A stretch of 64,000 nt of DNA from Blautia obeum ATCC 29174. Lineage in GTDB: Bacteria; Bacillota; Clostridia; Lachnospirales; Lachnospiraceae. The notes beneath the pieces were generated by a model. That model saw nothing but the letters and a program-made list of their open reading frames with translations, searched no databases and had not been told where the DNA came from. The stretch spans positions 1,923,001 to 1,987,000 of the forward strand of contig NZ_CP102265.1 in assembly GCF_025147765.1 (NCBI RefSeq), given 5' to 3'. The position numbers and the translations under genes were made by a program. This document shows, one piece after another, positions 52,035 through 60,147 of this stretch. Numbering within the stretch: the stretch's first letter is position 1; each line of letters begins with the position of its first letter.

Positions 52035-52298
52035 ATGAGTGATTTAGCTGCTACAAATTGTGGATGCGGTGATGAAAGATGCGGATGTAATAACAACTGT
52101 GGCTGTGGCAATGGAAACAGTCTTTTTGGAGATAACTCCTGTAATTGTATTCTCTGGATCATCTGTCTGATGTGTCTGTGCGGAAACAATGGGTATGGAA
52201 ACGGATGCGGCTGCAGCAATGGCAATGATTCCTGCTGGATCATTATCGTACTGCTCCTGCTCTGTGGTGGATGTGGCAATAACGGTTGTGGCTGCTGA
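52035..52298 (+). CDS. Cys/Gly/Asn-rich 87-residue protein with two hydrophobic segments
   Basis: 87 residues beginning MSDLAATNCGCGDERCGCNN and ending GNNGCGC. It contains about 19 Cys, mainly as CGC and GCG units, with two hydrophobic stretches (about residues 37-48, CILWIICLMCLC, and 67-77, CWIIIVLLLLC). I recall Lachnospiraceae proteins of this kind under the label 'high-cysteine HCB protein 13', without function. SD GGAGG lies 7 bases before the ATG, and the gene has its own terminator. The composition and a sigma-K-like element hint at a spore coat or envelope role; this is inference. Confidence 0.72.
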   Translation: MSDLAATNCGCGDERCGCNNNCGCGNGNSLFGDNSCNCILWIICLMCLCGNNGYGNGCGCSNGNDSCWIIIVLLLLCGGCGNNGCGC

Positions 52299-52308
52299 TA
52301 TCTTTGGG

Positions 52309-52336
52309 AGGCAGAGGTTATTTCCTCTGCCTTTTC
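52309..52336 (+). terminator. Intrinsic terminator after the Cys-rich gene
   Basis: GGCAGAGG / CCTCTGCC with a six-base loop, followed by TTTTCTG. The loop contains the stop codon of the convergent minus-strand small gene. Confidence 0.8.
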
Positions 52337-52470
52337 TGTGTATGCTGTGAAGAATGTATGCCTGCTTTTTTGTCAGGAAAATGTTTCGTGTCTTTTTTCT
52401 TCTTTTCAAAACACTCGAGATCGATTTCATAAAATGCATTTCCATTTATAATAAGTTTTTCTTTTTTCAT
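52318..52470 (-). CDS. 50-residue basic protein, unrecognised function
   Basis: Starts ATG with AAAGGATT at good spacing. The product reads MKKEKLIINGNAFYEIDLEC then FEKKKKDTKHFPDKKAG and ends TQKRQRK: a short strand-like INGNAFYEID core followed by a very basic tail. I recall similar INGNxFYEID peptides in Lachnospiraceae, with no known role. It is convergent with the Cys-rich gene, whose terminator hairpin encloses this stop codon. A longer antisense reading frame through the Cys-rich gene was not accepted. Confidence 0.6.
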   Translation of the reverse strand: MKKEKLIINGNAFYEIDLECFEKKKKDTKHFPDKKAGIHSSQHTQKRQRK

Positions 52471-52529
52471 ATTCAGAAAATCCTTTTATTTGTTGAGATA
52501 ATTTATAGTATGTCAAATCTTATTGCACT

Positions 52530-52559
52530 GTCATAAAATAATTAGCAAAAGCATATAAT
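52530..52559 (+). promoter_or_regulatory. Sigma-E-like promoter element before the paired small genes
   Basis: GTCATAAA, 14 bases, CATATAAT. The -10 matches the mother-cell sigma-E CATACAAT at seven of eight places, and the -35 resembles TCATATT. TATAAT is included within, so a sigma-A reading is possible, but it lacks a -35. Confidence 0.4.
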
Positions 52560-52579
52560 CGTTAGAAAGGAGTGGCTGT

Positions 52580-52906
52580 ATGGAACAGGAAACCATTGCA
52601 CAGACCATGTTGGATCAGCTAGTCACCGATGAAAATTCTCAGATGCTGAAAGCACTGATTCCCTATTTGTCTTTTTCAGGTCAGAGAATACTGGCTGCAT
52701 ACGCCAAAACACAGGAACTGTGTAACACACTTCAGTTATTTTCCAGGCCACAGAACGATATGCAGATCTGCAGTTCCAGGCCAATGAACCCAATGGAACT
52801 GTTAAATGATATCCGAAAATTCAGTTATGGAGAAAACAGAAGAAAGCTGGACCAAGCAGTAAATATGTTTGCAATGCTAGAGATGTTGATGACAATAAAT
52901 GAATAA
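52580..52906 (+). CDS. 108-residue helical protein, unrecognised (first of pair)
   Basis: I do not recognise the family. The protein is soluble and nearly all helical: EQETIAQTMLDQLVT, then MLKALIPYLSFSGQRILAAYAKTQEL-type helices (about residues 23-48), a middle loop RPQNDMQICSSRPMNPMEL, and a final helix pair (RKLDQAVNMFAMLEMLM). AAAGGAG lies before the ATG. The next gene begins 24 bases on. Both contain a '(M)xPYL' helix start and a Met/Leu-rich closing helix, which may mean distant homology. A mother-cell promoter-like element lies upstream. Confidence 0.72.
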   Translation: MEQETIAQTMLDQLVTDENSQMLKALIPYLSFSGQRILAAYAKTQELCNTLQLFSRPQNDMQICSSRPMNPMELLNDIRKFSYGENRRKLDQAVNMFAMLEMLMTINE

Positions 52907-52930
52907 ACAGTTTTCTGGGGAGGTGATCAG

Positions 52931-53209
52931 ATGGCGATGAATGATGACTGGAAAAATGATCCGAAGCTGAAAGAAATTGACAAAACCAAATTAGATATGC
53001 TGCAGAACCTTGCAGAAAAGGGCAATGGAAAAAGCGTGTCAGACATGATGCCATATTTAATGAGTGCTGCTGCTTCCGGAAAAAAGAATGGACTGCATTT
53101 TTCACAAAATGAAATTTCAGCGGTCCTTGAAGTGATGAAAGCAGGAAAAACTCCACAGGAAGCGTCCAAAATTGACCGTATTGTAAATCTGATGCGCATG
53201 ATACACTAA
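52931..53209 (+). CDS. 92-residue helical protein, unrecognised (second of pair)
   Basis: No family recognised. Basic and helical: DDWKNDPKLKEIDKTKLDML (about residues 5-24), VSDMMPYLMSAAASGKKNGL (about 36-55), FSQNEISAVLEVMKAGKTPQ (about 57-76) and a closing VNLMRMIH. The SD is exceptional: GGAGGTGATC matches the 16S rRNA 3' end over ten bases, so strong translation is expected. It is cotranscribed with the 108-residue protein (24-base gap) and followed by a GC-rich hairpin. Confidence 0.74.
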   Translation: MAMNDDWKNDPKLKEIDKTKLDMLQNLAEKGNGKSVSDMMPYLMSAAASGKKNGLHFSQNEISAVLEVMKAGKTPQEASKIDRIVNLMRMIH

Positions 53210-53215
53210 TAAATA

Positions 53216-53248
53216 TCCCCCGAACGATCATATATAACGTCCGGGGGA
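53216..53248. terminator. Terminator-like hairpin between convergent genes
   Basis: TCCCCCG / CGGGGGA with a long AT-rich loop. Neither side has a strict U run (plus ATTCCGTT, minus ATATTTATT). It may serve both the helical pair and pgsA. Confidence 0.55.
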
Positions 53249-53265
53249 ATTCCGTTATCTGTATA

Positions 53266-53805
53266 TTATTCCTGCATGGACAGAACGGTTCGGTTCTGCC
53301 AGATGTAGGTGATCAGAGAAATGATGGTCAATGCAAGGGAAAGCCAGATAAAAATCTGTTCAAGTATAACAAAGATACCATCAAAATGAAGTATCAGCAA
53401 AATGATCATGATCATCTGGGAAGCTGTTTTAAATTTTCCCCAGTAGTTTGCAGCAATTACAATACCATTTTCGGCAGCAATAAGGCGGAAACCACTGATA
53501 ATAAATTCGCGGGCAATGATAATGATGACGAACCATGCAGGAAGACGTTTGAGATCGATCATACAGATCATTGCAGAACATACAAGCAATTTATCCGCCA
53601 GAGGATCCATAAATTTACCAAAGTTTGTAACAAGATTGTTTTTACGGGCAAGATATCCGTCAAACCAGTCTGTAACGCTTGCGACCACAAACAGAGTCAG
53701 AGAAATGTAACGATTGGCTTCTCCGCCCCATCCGGTCAGAAGAAATATTACAAGAAAAGGAACAATGATCATTCTTGCAATTGTAAGTTTATTCGGTGTA
53801 TTCAT
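53266..53805 (-). CDS. pgsA: CDP-diacylglycerol--glycerol-3-phosphate 3-phosphatidyltransferase
   Basis: 179 residues, about five helices. Makes phosphatidylglycerol phosphate in the membrane. The CDP-alcohol transferase motif DWFDGYLARKNNLVTNFG with KFMDPLADK (D-x2-DG-x2-AR-x8-G-x3-D-x3-D, about residues 45-72) is complete. Its start overlaps the end of rimO by 17 bases. It supplies the precursor of the Cls substrate at 40943-42505. Confidence 0.96.
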   Translation of the reverse strand: MNTPNKLTIARMIIVPFLVIFLLTGWGGEANRYISLTLFVVASVTDWFDGYLARKNNLVTNFGKFMDPLADKLLVCSAMICMIDLKRLPAWFVIIIIAREFIISGFRLIAAENGIVIAANYWGKFKTASQMIMIILLILHFDGIFVILEQIFIWLSLALTIISLITYIWQNRTVLSMQE

Positions 53806-55126
53806 CAGCCAACTCTCCTATCAAATCGTATTCCATTGCGCCTGTTACTTTTACTTTTGCAAAATCGCCTGTAACAAGCAGTTCTCCTGTTTGAACAAAC
53901 ATATATCCATCTACCTTCGGAGCATCTCCGTAGGTACGTCCGATATAGGCACTTTCGCCGGAAACCTTTCCTTCGATCATAACAAGTAATTCCTGACCGA
54001 TACGGTCATTTCCTTTTTCCAGGGAAATTTCCTGCTGCAGTTCCATGATCTCATCACGGCGTTCTTCTTTAAGTTCTTCTGGTACCTGTTCTTCCATTGT
54101 TTCGGCAGGTGTTCCCTCTTCCGGTGAATACGTGAAAACTCCAAGACGGTCGAATTCCATTTCATCTACAAATTCCATCAGTTCCTGATGGTCTTCTTCT
54201 GTTTCGCCCGGAAAGCCTGTGATAAGGGATGTCCTGAGAACGATATCCGGGATTTCTCTGCGCAGCTTGGTAATGATTCCTACAAGTTGTGCTTTGGAAG
54301 TGCGGCGGCCCATACGTTTCAAAATACGGTCGCTTGCATGCTGGATTGGAAGGTCAAGATAGTGGCAGATCTTCTTTTCCTCTTTCATGACCTGGATCAG
54401 TTCATCATAAATTTCTTCCGGATAACAGTAAAGAACACGGATCCAACGGATTCCTTTAATCTGGCAAAGTTTCTTAAGAAGGATATGCAGAGTTTTTTTG
54501 CCGTAAAGATCAGTACCATAGACGGTTGTTTCCTGTGCAACGAGAATCAATTCCCTGACTCCCTGGGAAGCCATATACTCGGCCTGCTTCAGAAGACGCT
54601 CTTCAGGAACACTGCGGAATTTACCTCTCAGCGAAGGAATGATACAGTAGGTACAATGCTTATCACAGCCTTCAGCAATCTTAAGATATCCGAAATGTCC
54701 ACCAGTTGTAATGACTCTGCGACCGGAATCTTCCGGGAGAGCATTAATATCTTTGAATTCCTGAAAAACATGACCGGCTTCTGCTTCATTTAATGCTTTG
54801 ACGATATCTCCATAAGAAGTAGTTCCAAGAACAGCATCTACTTCCGGAATTTCCTCTGTGATTTCTTCTTTGTAGCGTTGAGCCATGCAACCAGTTACGA
54901 TCAGTATTTTGCATGGCCCGGTTTTTTTGTATTCTGCCATTTCAAGAATCGTATTAACGCTTTCTTCTTTGGCATCATGAATAAAGCAGCATGTATTGAT
55001 GACAATCGCATCTGCTTCTTCTTCAGAGTCTACGATTTCATGACCATTTCCGGTAAGCAGTCCAAGCATTTCTTCGGAATCTGCAAGATTTTTATCGCAG
55101 CCCAGTGATATAAATAATATTTTCAT
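53789..55126 (-). CDS. rimO: Ribosomal protein S12 methylthiotransferase RimO
   Basis: 445 residues. A radical SAM methylthiotransferase modifying an Asp of ribosomal protein S12. SLGCDKNLADSEEMLG (about residues 7-22, first Fe-S Cys), CFIHDAKEE, radical SAM CDKHCTYCIIP (about 152-163), and a C-terminal TRAM domain (ESAYIGRTYGDAPKVDGYM). The length is normal. It overlaps pgsA and follows the rpoZ hairpin. Confidence 0.96.
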   Translation of the reverse strand: MKILFISLGCDKNLADSEEMLGLLTGNGHEIVDSEEEADAIVINTCCFIHDAKEESVNTILEMAEYKKTGPCKILIVTGCMAQRYKEEITEEIPEVDAVLGTTSYGDIVKALNEAEAGHVFQEFKDINALPEDSGRRVITTGGHFGYLKIAEGCDKHCTYCIIPSLRGKFRSVPEERLLKQAEYMASQGVRELILVAQETTVYGTDLYGKKTLHILLKKLCQIKGIRWIRVLYCYPEEIYDELIQVMKEEKKICHYLDLPIQHASDRILKRMGRRTSKAQLVGIITKLRREIPDIVLRTSLITGFPGETEEDHQELMEFVDEMEFDRLGVFTYSPEEGTPAETMEEQVPEELKEERRDEIMELQQEISLEKGNDRIGQELLVMIEGKVSGESAYIGRTYGDAPKVDGYMFVQTGELLVTGDFAKVKVTGAMEYDLIGELADEYTE

Positions 55127-55143
55127 ATATTCTCCTGATAGAC

Positions 55144-55174
55144 GTAATCAGAAGACATAAAGTCTTCTGATTAC
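55144..55174 (-). repeat. Thirteen-base stem-loop between rpoZ and rimO
   Basis: GTAATCAGAAGAC / GTCTTCTGATTAC, a perfect stem with a five-base loop and no U tract on either strand. It may stabilise or process the rpoZ-rimO transcript instead of ending it. Confidence 0.6.
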
Positions 55175-55180
55175 TCTGGT

Positions 55181-55501
55181 TTACTGGTTATTTTCGGTTG
55201 TTTCTTCGATATTTTCAACAGTCTCTTCTGCAACCGTCTGTGTTTTTGTTGTATCTTCTTCCGCTTCTGAAGCAGCTACGATCTTAACTTCGCCCTTGTA
55301 GAGCTCATCAATCGCTATAGAAAGAGGTTTTTTACCAGCAGTGTTAGGTACCAGCGGTTCTGCGCCTGCAATCAGCTGTCTTGCTCTTTTGCTGGTTGCA
55401 AGAACCAGTGAGTAACGGCTGTTCAGCATCATTGTGTTGTCGTCTTCCTCTACATTGTTGTTGATTGCCTGAATAAGTTCAGAATATGATGGATGTATCA
55501 T
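55181..55501 (-). CDS. rpoZ: RNA polymerase omega subunit
   Basis: 106 residues. Omega helps assemble RNA polymerase. MIHPSYSELIQAINNN and SRYSLVLATSKRARQLIAGA (about residues 28-47) are the conserved region; KPLSIAIDELYKGEVKI follows. The last 25 residues form an acidic T/E/V-rich tail. It follows gmk closely (one base gap), in the yicC-remA-gmk-rpoZ cluster general to Firmicutes. Confidence 0.95.
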   Translation of the reverse strand: MIHPSYSELIQAINNNVEEDDNTMMLNSRYSLVLATSKRARQLIAGAEPLVPNTAGKKPLSIAIDELYKGEVKIVAASEAEEDTTKTQTVAEETVENIEETTENNQ

Positions 55502-55502
55502 A

Positions 55503-56135
55503 TTATTTATCTCCTTTCATAAAGATCCGGGCTTCTTCCTGGATCGTGTTGATAAGTTCTTCGTTGCGCTGTGCTCGACAGCGTTCGCTCAAAATGATCT
55601 GATGAAGCTGATCGACACAGTCTTCAACCTGATCATTGATCAGAATGTAATCATAATTATTCATTCCCTCCGATTCTTCTGCCGCACGTCTGAGACGAGA
55701 TGCAATCACATCAGCCGTTTCTGTACCACGGCCTATCAGACGGCTGCGAAGTTCTTCAATCGTAGGTGGGGTTACAAATACCAGAACTGCTTCCGGAATT
55801 TTTTCTTTGATCTTCATTGCACCCTGAATTTCTATTTCAAGGATTACGTTTTTCCCCTGAGAAAGCATATCTTCTACATAAAACCGAGGAGTTCCGTAAT
55901 AATTACCCACGTATTCAGCATGTTCGAGAAGCTGATCTTCCTGAATCATAGCTTCTACTTCTTCTCGTGTTCTGAAAAAATATTCAATACCATCTCTTTC
56001 ACCTTCACGAGGTTTCCGCGTTGTTACAGAAATTGAAAGCGCATAATTTTCATATTTTTCCAGAAGACGTTTCATTACCGTACCTTTGCCGGCACCTGAA
56101 AAGCCGGAAACAACTGTTAAAACACCTTTACTCAT
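55503..56135 (-). CDS. gmk: Guanylate kinase
   Basis: 210 residues from MSKGVLTVVSGFSGAGKGTV; GGAAGAGG precedes this ATG, and an in-frame Met 30 codons upstream lies within remA. It phosphorylates GMP to GDP. P-loop SGFSGAGKGT (about residues 9-18), GMP-binding TTRKPREGERDG, and the lid with RLRRAAEESEG are clear. The start overlaps the remA stop by 8 bases. Confidence 0.97.
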   Translation of the reverse strand: MSKGVLTVVSGFSGAGKGTVMKRLLEKYENYALSISVTTRKPREGERDGIEYFFRTREEVEAMIQEDQLLEHAEYVGNYYGTPRFYVEDMLSQGKNVILEIEIQGAMKIKEKIPEAVLVFVTPPTIEELRSRLIGRGTETADVIASRLRRAAEESEGMNNYDYILINDQVEDCVDQLHQIILSERCRAQRNEELINTIQEEARIFMKGDK

Positions 56136-56400
56136 GTTCCTCTTCCTTTTCTTCATAATTATTAGCTTCCGCAAAACGCCGGGCAATCGTTTCCGGTTGA
56201 AGTGCGGATAAAACAAGATAATCATCAGAGGTTACAATAACTGCTTTTGTTTTACGGCCCTGTGTTGCATCAATCAGAGAACGGGTTCCCTTGATGCTCT
56301 GGATCATTCTCTTTACCGGTGCTGCATCAGGACTGACAACTGCAACGATCTTGCGGGAATTAACTACGTTTCCAAAGCCGATGTTGATTAATTTTGCCAA
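56128..56400 (-). CDS. remA: Extracellular matrix/biofilm regulator RemA (DUF370)
   Basis: 90 residues, MAKLINIGFGNVVNSRKIVA, with SPDAAPVKRMI and the TQGRKTKAVIVTSDDYLVLS block. RemA is a DNA-binding transcription activator of matrix genes in Bacillus. It lies between yicC and gmk as in most Firmicutes, with the last codons overlapping gmk. A short acidic tail (EEKEEEHE) ends the protein. Confidence 0.95.
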   Translation of the reverse strand: MAKLINIGFGNVVNSRKIVAVVSPDAAPVKRMIQSIKGTRSLIDATQGRKTKAVIVTSDDYLVLSALQPETIARRFAEANNYEEKEEEHE

Positions 56401-56418
56401 AGCTGTATTCTGCCTCCG

Positions 56419-57297
56419 TTATTCTATATTCTGGATCTGTTCACGGATTTTTTCAATCTCTGTCTTAAGATCGATCGCGATATTGGAAACTTCCAGATCA
56501 TTTGACTTGGAAAGGATCGTATTTGCTTCGCGGTTCATTTCCTGTGCCATAAAGTCCATTTTGCGGCCAACACCTTCTGATTCCTGAAGAATCTTCTGCA
56601 TGCCATGAATATGACTGTGCAGTCTTACGGTTTCTTCATCATTACAGATCTTGTCTGAAAACAAAATAACTTCTGCTGCGATACGATTATCATCAATCTG
56701 AGAATCTTCCAGGAGTTCATGTACCTTCTGTTCCAGTTTCTCCCGATATGCCAGAACCACCTGCGGGGACCGTTCTTCAACCAGAGATACTTTCTGATCA
56801 AGACCTTCAAGCTTGGCAAGCAGATCTTCTTTCAGATGATTTCCCTCTCTGGTACGTGTTTCTACGAATTTGGTACAAGCCTCTTTTAATGGATCTGAAA
56901 GCAATTTCCATAGTTCTTCCTCGTCTACAGACTGTTCTTCCATGCTCAGAACTTCCGGATATCTGGATAAAGCTGTTACTCGAATATCATTTTCCAGATG
57001 AAATTCTTCGGCCATCTGATTCAGATAATGGAGGTATTCTGCAGCCAGATCTTTGTTATATTTCAGAGTATAATCACTGGAAATATAGTCTTCATAAGTG
57101 ATAAATACGTCTACTTTGCCGCGCTGCATGTATTGCTTTAAAAGATTTCTGACCTGACCTTCCAGCATATTGAAACGCCGTGGCATTTTGATGTTCAGAT
57201 CAAGATATCGGTGATTGACTGATTTCAGTTCAACCGTAATCTTACACTGACTGGTTACTTTTTCTGCGTGGCCGAAGCCTGTCATACTTTTTATCAT
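56419..57297 (-). CDS. YicC/YloC family endoribonuclease
   Basis: 292 residues from MIKSMTGFGHAEK, the fixed family start; a longer in-frame reading upstream crosses the promoter. YicC-type proteins are now described as endoribonucleases in RNA turnover. Signatures: SVNHRYLDLNIKMPRR (about residues 29-44), KVDVFITYED, and GRKMDFMAQEMNREANTILSK (about 253-273) with DLKTEIEKIREQIQNIE at the end. It leads the remA-gmk-rpoZ operon with a strong promoter. Confidence 0.95.
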   Translation of the reverse strand: MIKSMTGFGHAEKVTSQCKITVELKSVNHRYLDLNIKMPRRFNMLEGQVRNLLKQYMQRGKVDVFITYEDYISSDYTLKYNKDLAAEYLHYLNQMAEEFHLENDIRVTALSRYPEVLSMEEQSVDEEELWKLLSDPLKEACTKFVETRTREGNHLKEDLLAKLEGLDQKVSLVEERSPQVVLAYREKLEQKVHELLEDSQIDDNRIAAEVILFSDKICNDEETVRLHSHIHGMQKILQESEGVGRKMDFMAQEMNREANTILSKSNDLEVSNIAIDLKTEIEKIREQIQNIE

Positions 57298-57340
57298 AAG
57301 CTCTCTCACTTTGCAAGTCTCTTTTTTTACATACAGATTT

Positions 57341-57369
57341 ATTATAGAGCATTCTAAAAATCTAGTCAA
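57341..57369 (-). promoter_or_regulatory. Sigma-A promoter of yicC-remA-gmk-rpoZ
   Basis: TTGACT, 17 bases, TATAAT on the minus strand, about 44 bases before yicC. Confidence 0.8.
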
Positions 57370-57414
57370 TTCGTTTTTTCTATAAAATATTTTATAAACA
57401 GTCAAATACCCACG

Positions 57415-57444
57415 TTGACATTTCCATACTGCCCGCGTTACAAT
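57415..57444 (+). promoter_or_regulatory. Sigma-A promoter of the YitT-family gene
   Basis: TTGACA, 18 bases, TACAAT on the plus strand, about 36 bases before the start. Confidence 0.75.
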
Positions 57445-57480
57445 GATTCGGATGAAATATAAGGGGGAATCATATATATT

Positions 57481-58323
57481 ATGAAAGAAAAAATCAAACA
57501 CTTTTCGCTGCTTACCGTCAGTACTCTGATCATGGCAGTAGGTACATATTTTTTCAAGTTTACGAATAATTTTACATTTGGCGGAATTACAGGCCTTGCA
57601 GTTTTGGTTGCTGATAAAACATCCATTTCAGCCAGTGACTTTTCTTTTATTGTAAATATGCTGCTGCTTATATTGGGATTTATTGTACTGGGAAAAAAAT
57701 TTGCTGCCAAAACAGCGTATTGCAGTATCCTTTTGTCAGTTGTTCTTTCTACATTGGAACGAGTATGTCCGATGGATCATCCATTGACTGACCAGACTAT
57801 GCTGGAACTTTGCTTTGCAATAGCTCTTCCGGCACTCGGATCTGCGATTTTGTTTAATATTGGTTCATCCAGTGGTGGAACAGATATCATTGCAATGATT
57901 CTTAAAAGATACAGCAGTTTCGATATTGGTAAAGCTCTTCTTGTGACGGATATACTGATCACAGTTGCTGGATGCTTTGTTTTTGATATCCAGACCGGTC
58001 TTTACTCATTCCTTGGACTGACGATTCGTTCCTTTATGATTGATAACTTTATTGAAGGATTTAATCTGTCCAAATATTTTAATGTGGTCTGTGATGAACC
58101 GGAAGCAATCTGTAATTTTCTTGTGCATGAACTCAACAGAAGTGCAACGGTCGTTCATGCACAGGGGGCTTTTTCCGGAAAGGACAAATATATTGTATTT
58201 ACTGTTCTCAGCCGGCCTCAGGCAGTACGTCTTCGTAACTATATTAAAGAAAATCAGCCGAGCGCATTTATGCTGATATCCAATACCAGCGAGATTATCG
58301 GAAAGGGTTTTCACAGCATCTGA
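57481..58323 (+). CDS. YitT family membrane protein (DUF161/DUF2179)
   Basis: 280 residues. About five helices (residues 10-190) with FTFGGITGLAVLV, GSAILFNIGSSSGGTDIIAMI (about 120-140), followed by a cytosolic DUF2179 domain (about 195-280, with HAQGAFSGKDKYIVFTVL). The domain resembles regulatory or nucleotide-binding sensors. Transport role is unproven; some members are named as aminoglycoside uptake or organic-ion related. AAGGGGGAA lies about 12 bases before the ATG. It is 36 bases upstream of the NFACT gene. Confidence 0.9.
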   Translation: MKEKIKHFSLLTVSTLIMAVGTYFFKFTNNFTFGGITGLAVLVADKTSISASDFSFIVNMLLLILGFIVLGKKFAAKTAYCSILLSVVLSTLERVCPMDHPLTDQTMLELCFAIALPALGSAILFNIGSSSGGTDIIAMILKRYSSFDIGKALLVTDILITVAGCFVFDIQTGLYSFLGLTIRSFMIDNFIEGFNLSKYFNVVCDEPEAICNFLVHELNRSATVVHAQGAFSGKDKYIVFTVLSRPQAVRLRNYIKENQPSAFMLISNTSEIIGKGFHSI

Positions 58324-58359
58324 TTCTTATGAAAGAAATTTTATTAAAGGAGAAATAGA

Positions 58360-60114
58360 ATGGCATTTGATGGTATTACCATTGCAGCAATGGTACAGGA
58401 ATTACATAAAAATCTTGACAATGGTCGTTTTAATAAAATTGCGCAGCCAGAGTCGGATGCATTGATGATTACAGGAAAAGGTGCGAATGGACAATGTCGT
58501 TTATTTATATCCGCCAGTCCCTCTCTTCCTCTTATTTATTTTACCGGCAAAAATAAACCCAATCCACTGACAGCACCCAATTTTTGTATGCTTCTTCGCA
58601 AGCATCTGAGCAGTGCGCGAATTGGAAGTATATCTCAGCCTGGCCTGGAGCGTGTTGTAGAATTTGAGCTGGAACATCTGAATGAACTTGGCGATCCATG
58701 TAAGAAATATCTTATTGTCGAACTGATGGGAAAATACAGCAATATTATTTTCTGCGATGAAAACCGGATGATTCTTGACAGTATCAAACATGTGTCTTCA
58801 CATATGAGTTCAATCCGTGAAGTTCTGCCGGGAAGGGATTATTTCCTGCCACAGACTCAGGAAAAATATGACCCACTGACGATCGCAGAAAAAGATTTCC
58901 GAAATGTTGTATGCAAAAAGCCATGTAATATTGCAAAAGCGATCTATACAACCCTGACAGGTATCAGTCCGCTGATTGCCGAAGAAATCTGTTATCGTGC
59001 TTCGATTGATGGAAATGATGCCGCACAGTCCCTGGATGAAAATGCCTCTGTACATCTGTATCATACATTTAAAAGACTGATTGAACAGGTACAGGAGGAA
59101 AAATTTTCTCCGAACATCATTTATCACGGTGAAGAACCTGTTGAATATGCAGTAGTTCCGCTTACACAGTATGGACCGGATTATCACAGTGAAACATTTG
59201 AGTCTGTATCAGAAATGCTGGAGACTTATTATGCATCCAAAGAAATTCTGACCAGAATCCGCCAGAAGTCTTCAGATCTTCGAAGAATCGTACAGACAGC
59301 CCTGGAACGTAATCGCAAAAAACTGATCCTTCAACAGAAACAAATGAAAGATACTGCAAAAAAAGATAAATATAAAGTATATGGTGAGCTTATCAATACA
59401 TATGGATATGGCCTTGAAGACGGTTGTAAATCCTTTAAAGCGCTGAATTATTATACGAATGAAGAAATCACGATTCCAATGGATCCAGCTATGACACCAG
59501 GTGAAAATTCCAAGAAATACTTTGACCGTTACGGAAAATTGAAACGAACAGAAGAAGCTCTGACCGAGCAGATCGCTGATACAGAAGCTGAGATAGAGCA
59601 TCTGGAATCTATCTCAAATGCTCTGGACATCGCACGTGCAGAAAATGACCTGAGCCAGATCAAAGAAGAACTGACAGAATATGGATATATCAAAAAGCAC
59701 TATTCGAACAAAAAAGGTCAGAAAGCACAGGCGAAATCGAAACCGTTCCACTACATTTCCAGTGATGGCTTTGATATTTATGTTGGAAAAAATAATTTTC
59801 AGAATGATGAATTGACTTTTAAGATGGCAACAGGTAATGACTGGTGGTTCCATGCTAAAAAAATGGCAGGCTCCCATGTTATTGTAAAAACACCGGACGG
59901 TGAAATTCCAGACCGTACCTTTGAAGAAGCAGGCCGGCTTGCGGCTTATTATTCCAAAGGCAGAACTGCTCCAAAAGTAGAAATTGATTATATTCAGAAA
60001 AAGCACGTCAAAAAGCCAGGTGGTGCAAAACCGGGATTTGTTGTTTATTATACAAACTACTCTCTCATGGCTGCTCCGGACATCACAGGCATTAAAGAAG
60101 CCCCCCAGTCTTAA
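58360..60114 (+). CDS. NFACT family protein (RqcH/Rqc2 homologue)
   Basis: 584 residues, formerly called fibronectin-binding protein. RqcH binds stalled 50S-peptidyl tRNA and adds alanine tails to aid degradation of stuck proteins. NFACT-N begins MAFDGITIAAMVQELHKNL with KIAQPESDALMI; a coiled coil lies at about residues 295-430 (long K/E/Q helices); then the C-terminal NFACT-R domain with SSDGFDIYVGKNNFQNDELT and DWWFHAKKMAGSHVIVKT (about 464-520). A strong terminator overlaps the stop codon. Confidence 0.93.
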   Translation: MAFDGITIAAMVQELHKNLDNGRFNKIAQPESDALMITGKGANGQCRLFISASPSLPLIYFTGKNKPNPLTAPNFCMLLRKHLSSARIGSISQPGLERVVEFELEHLNELGDPCKKYLIVELMGKYSNIIFCDENRMILDSIKHVSSHMSSIREVLPGRDYFLPQTQEKYDPLTIAEKDFRNVVCKKPCNIAKAIYTTLTGISPLIAEEICYRASIDGNDAAQSLDENASVHLYHTFKRLIEQVQEEKFSPNIIYHGEEPVEYAVVPLTQYGPDYHSETFESVSEMLETYYASKEILTRIRQKSSDLRRIVQTALERNRKKLILQQKQMKDTAKKDKYKVYGELINTYGYGLEDGCKSFKALNYYTNEEITIPMDPAMTPGENSKKYFDRYGKLKRTEEALTEQIADTEAEIEHLESISNALDIARAENDLSQIKEELTEYGYIKKHYSNKKGQKAQAKSKPFHYISSDGFDIYVGKNNFQNDELTFKMATGNDWWFHAKKMAGSHVIVKTPDGEIPDRTFEEAGRLAAYYSKGRTAPKVEIDYIQKKHVKKPGGAKPGFVVYYTNYSLMAAPDITGIKEAPQS

Positions 60115-60128
60115 CTGGAGGGCTTTTC
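60099..60128 (+). terminator. Terminator overlapping the NFACT stop codon
   Basis: AGCCCCCCAGT / ACTGGAGGGCT (one mismatch) with the stop TAA falling in the loop and right arm, followed by TTTTCTTG. On the minus strand it also ends leuS (CTTCTTTAA). Confidence 0.85.
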
Positions 60129-60147
60129 TTGTGCGTATATATAATTT

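Noticed and set aside
52044..52445. Long minus-strand reading frame antisense to the Cys-rich gene
   Set aside because: Its start has no good Shine-Dalgarno and it runs through the repetitive Cys/Gly region; the shorter minus-strand gene at 52318-52470 with its own SD is better supported.
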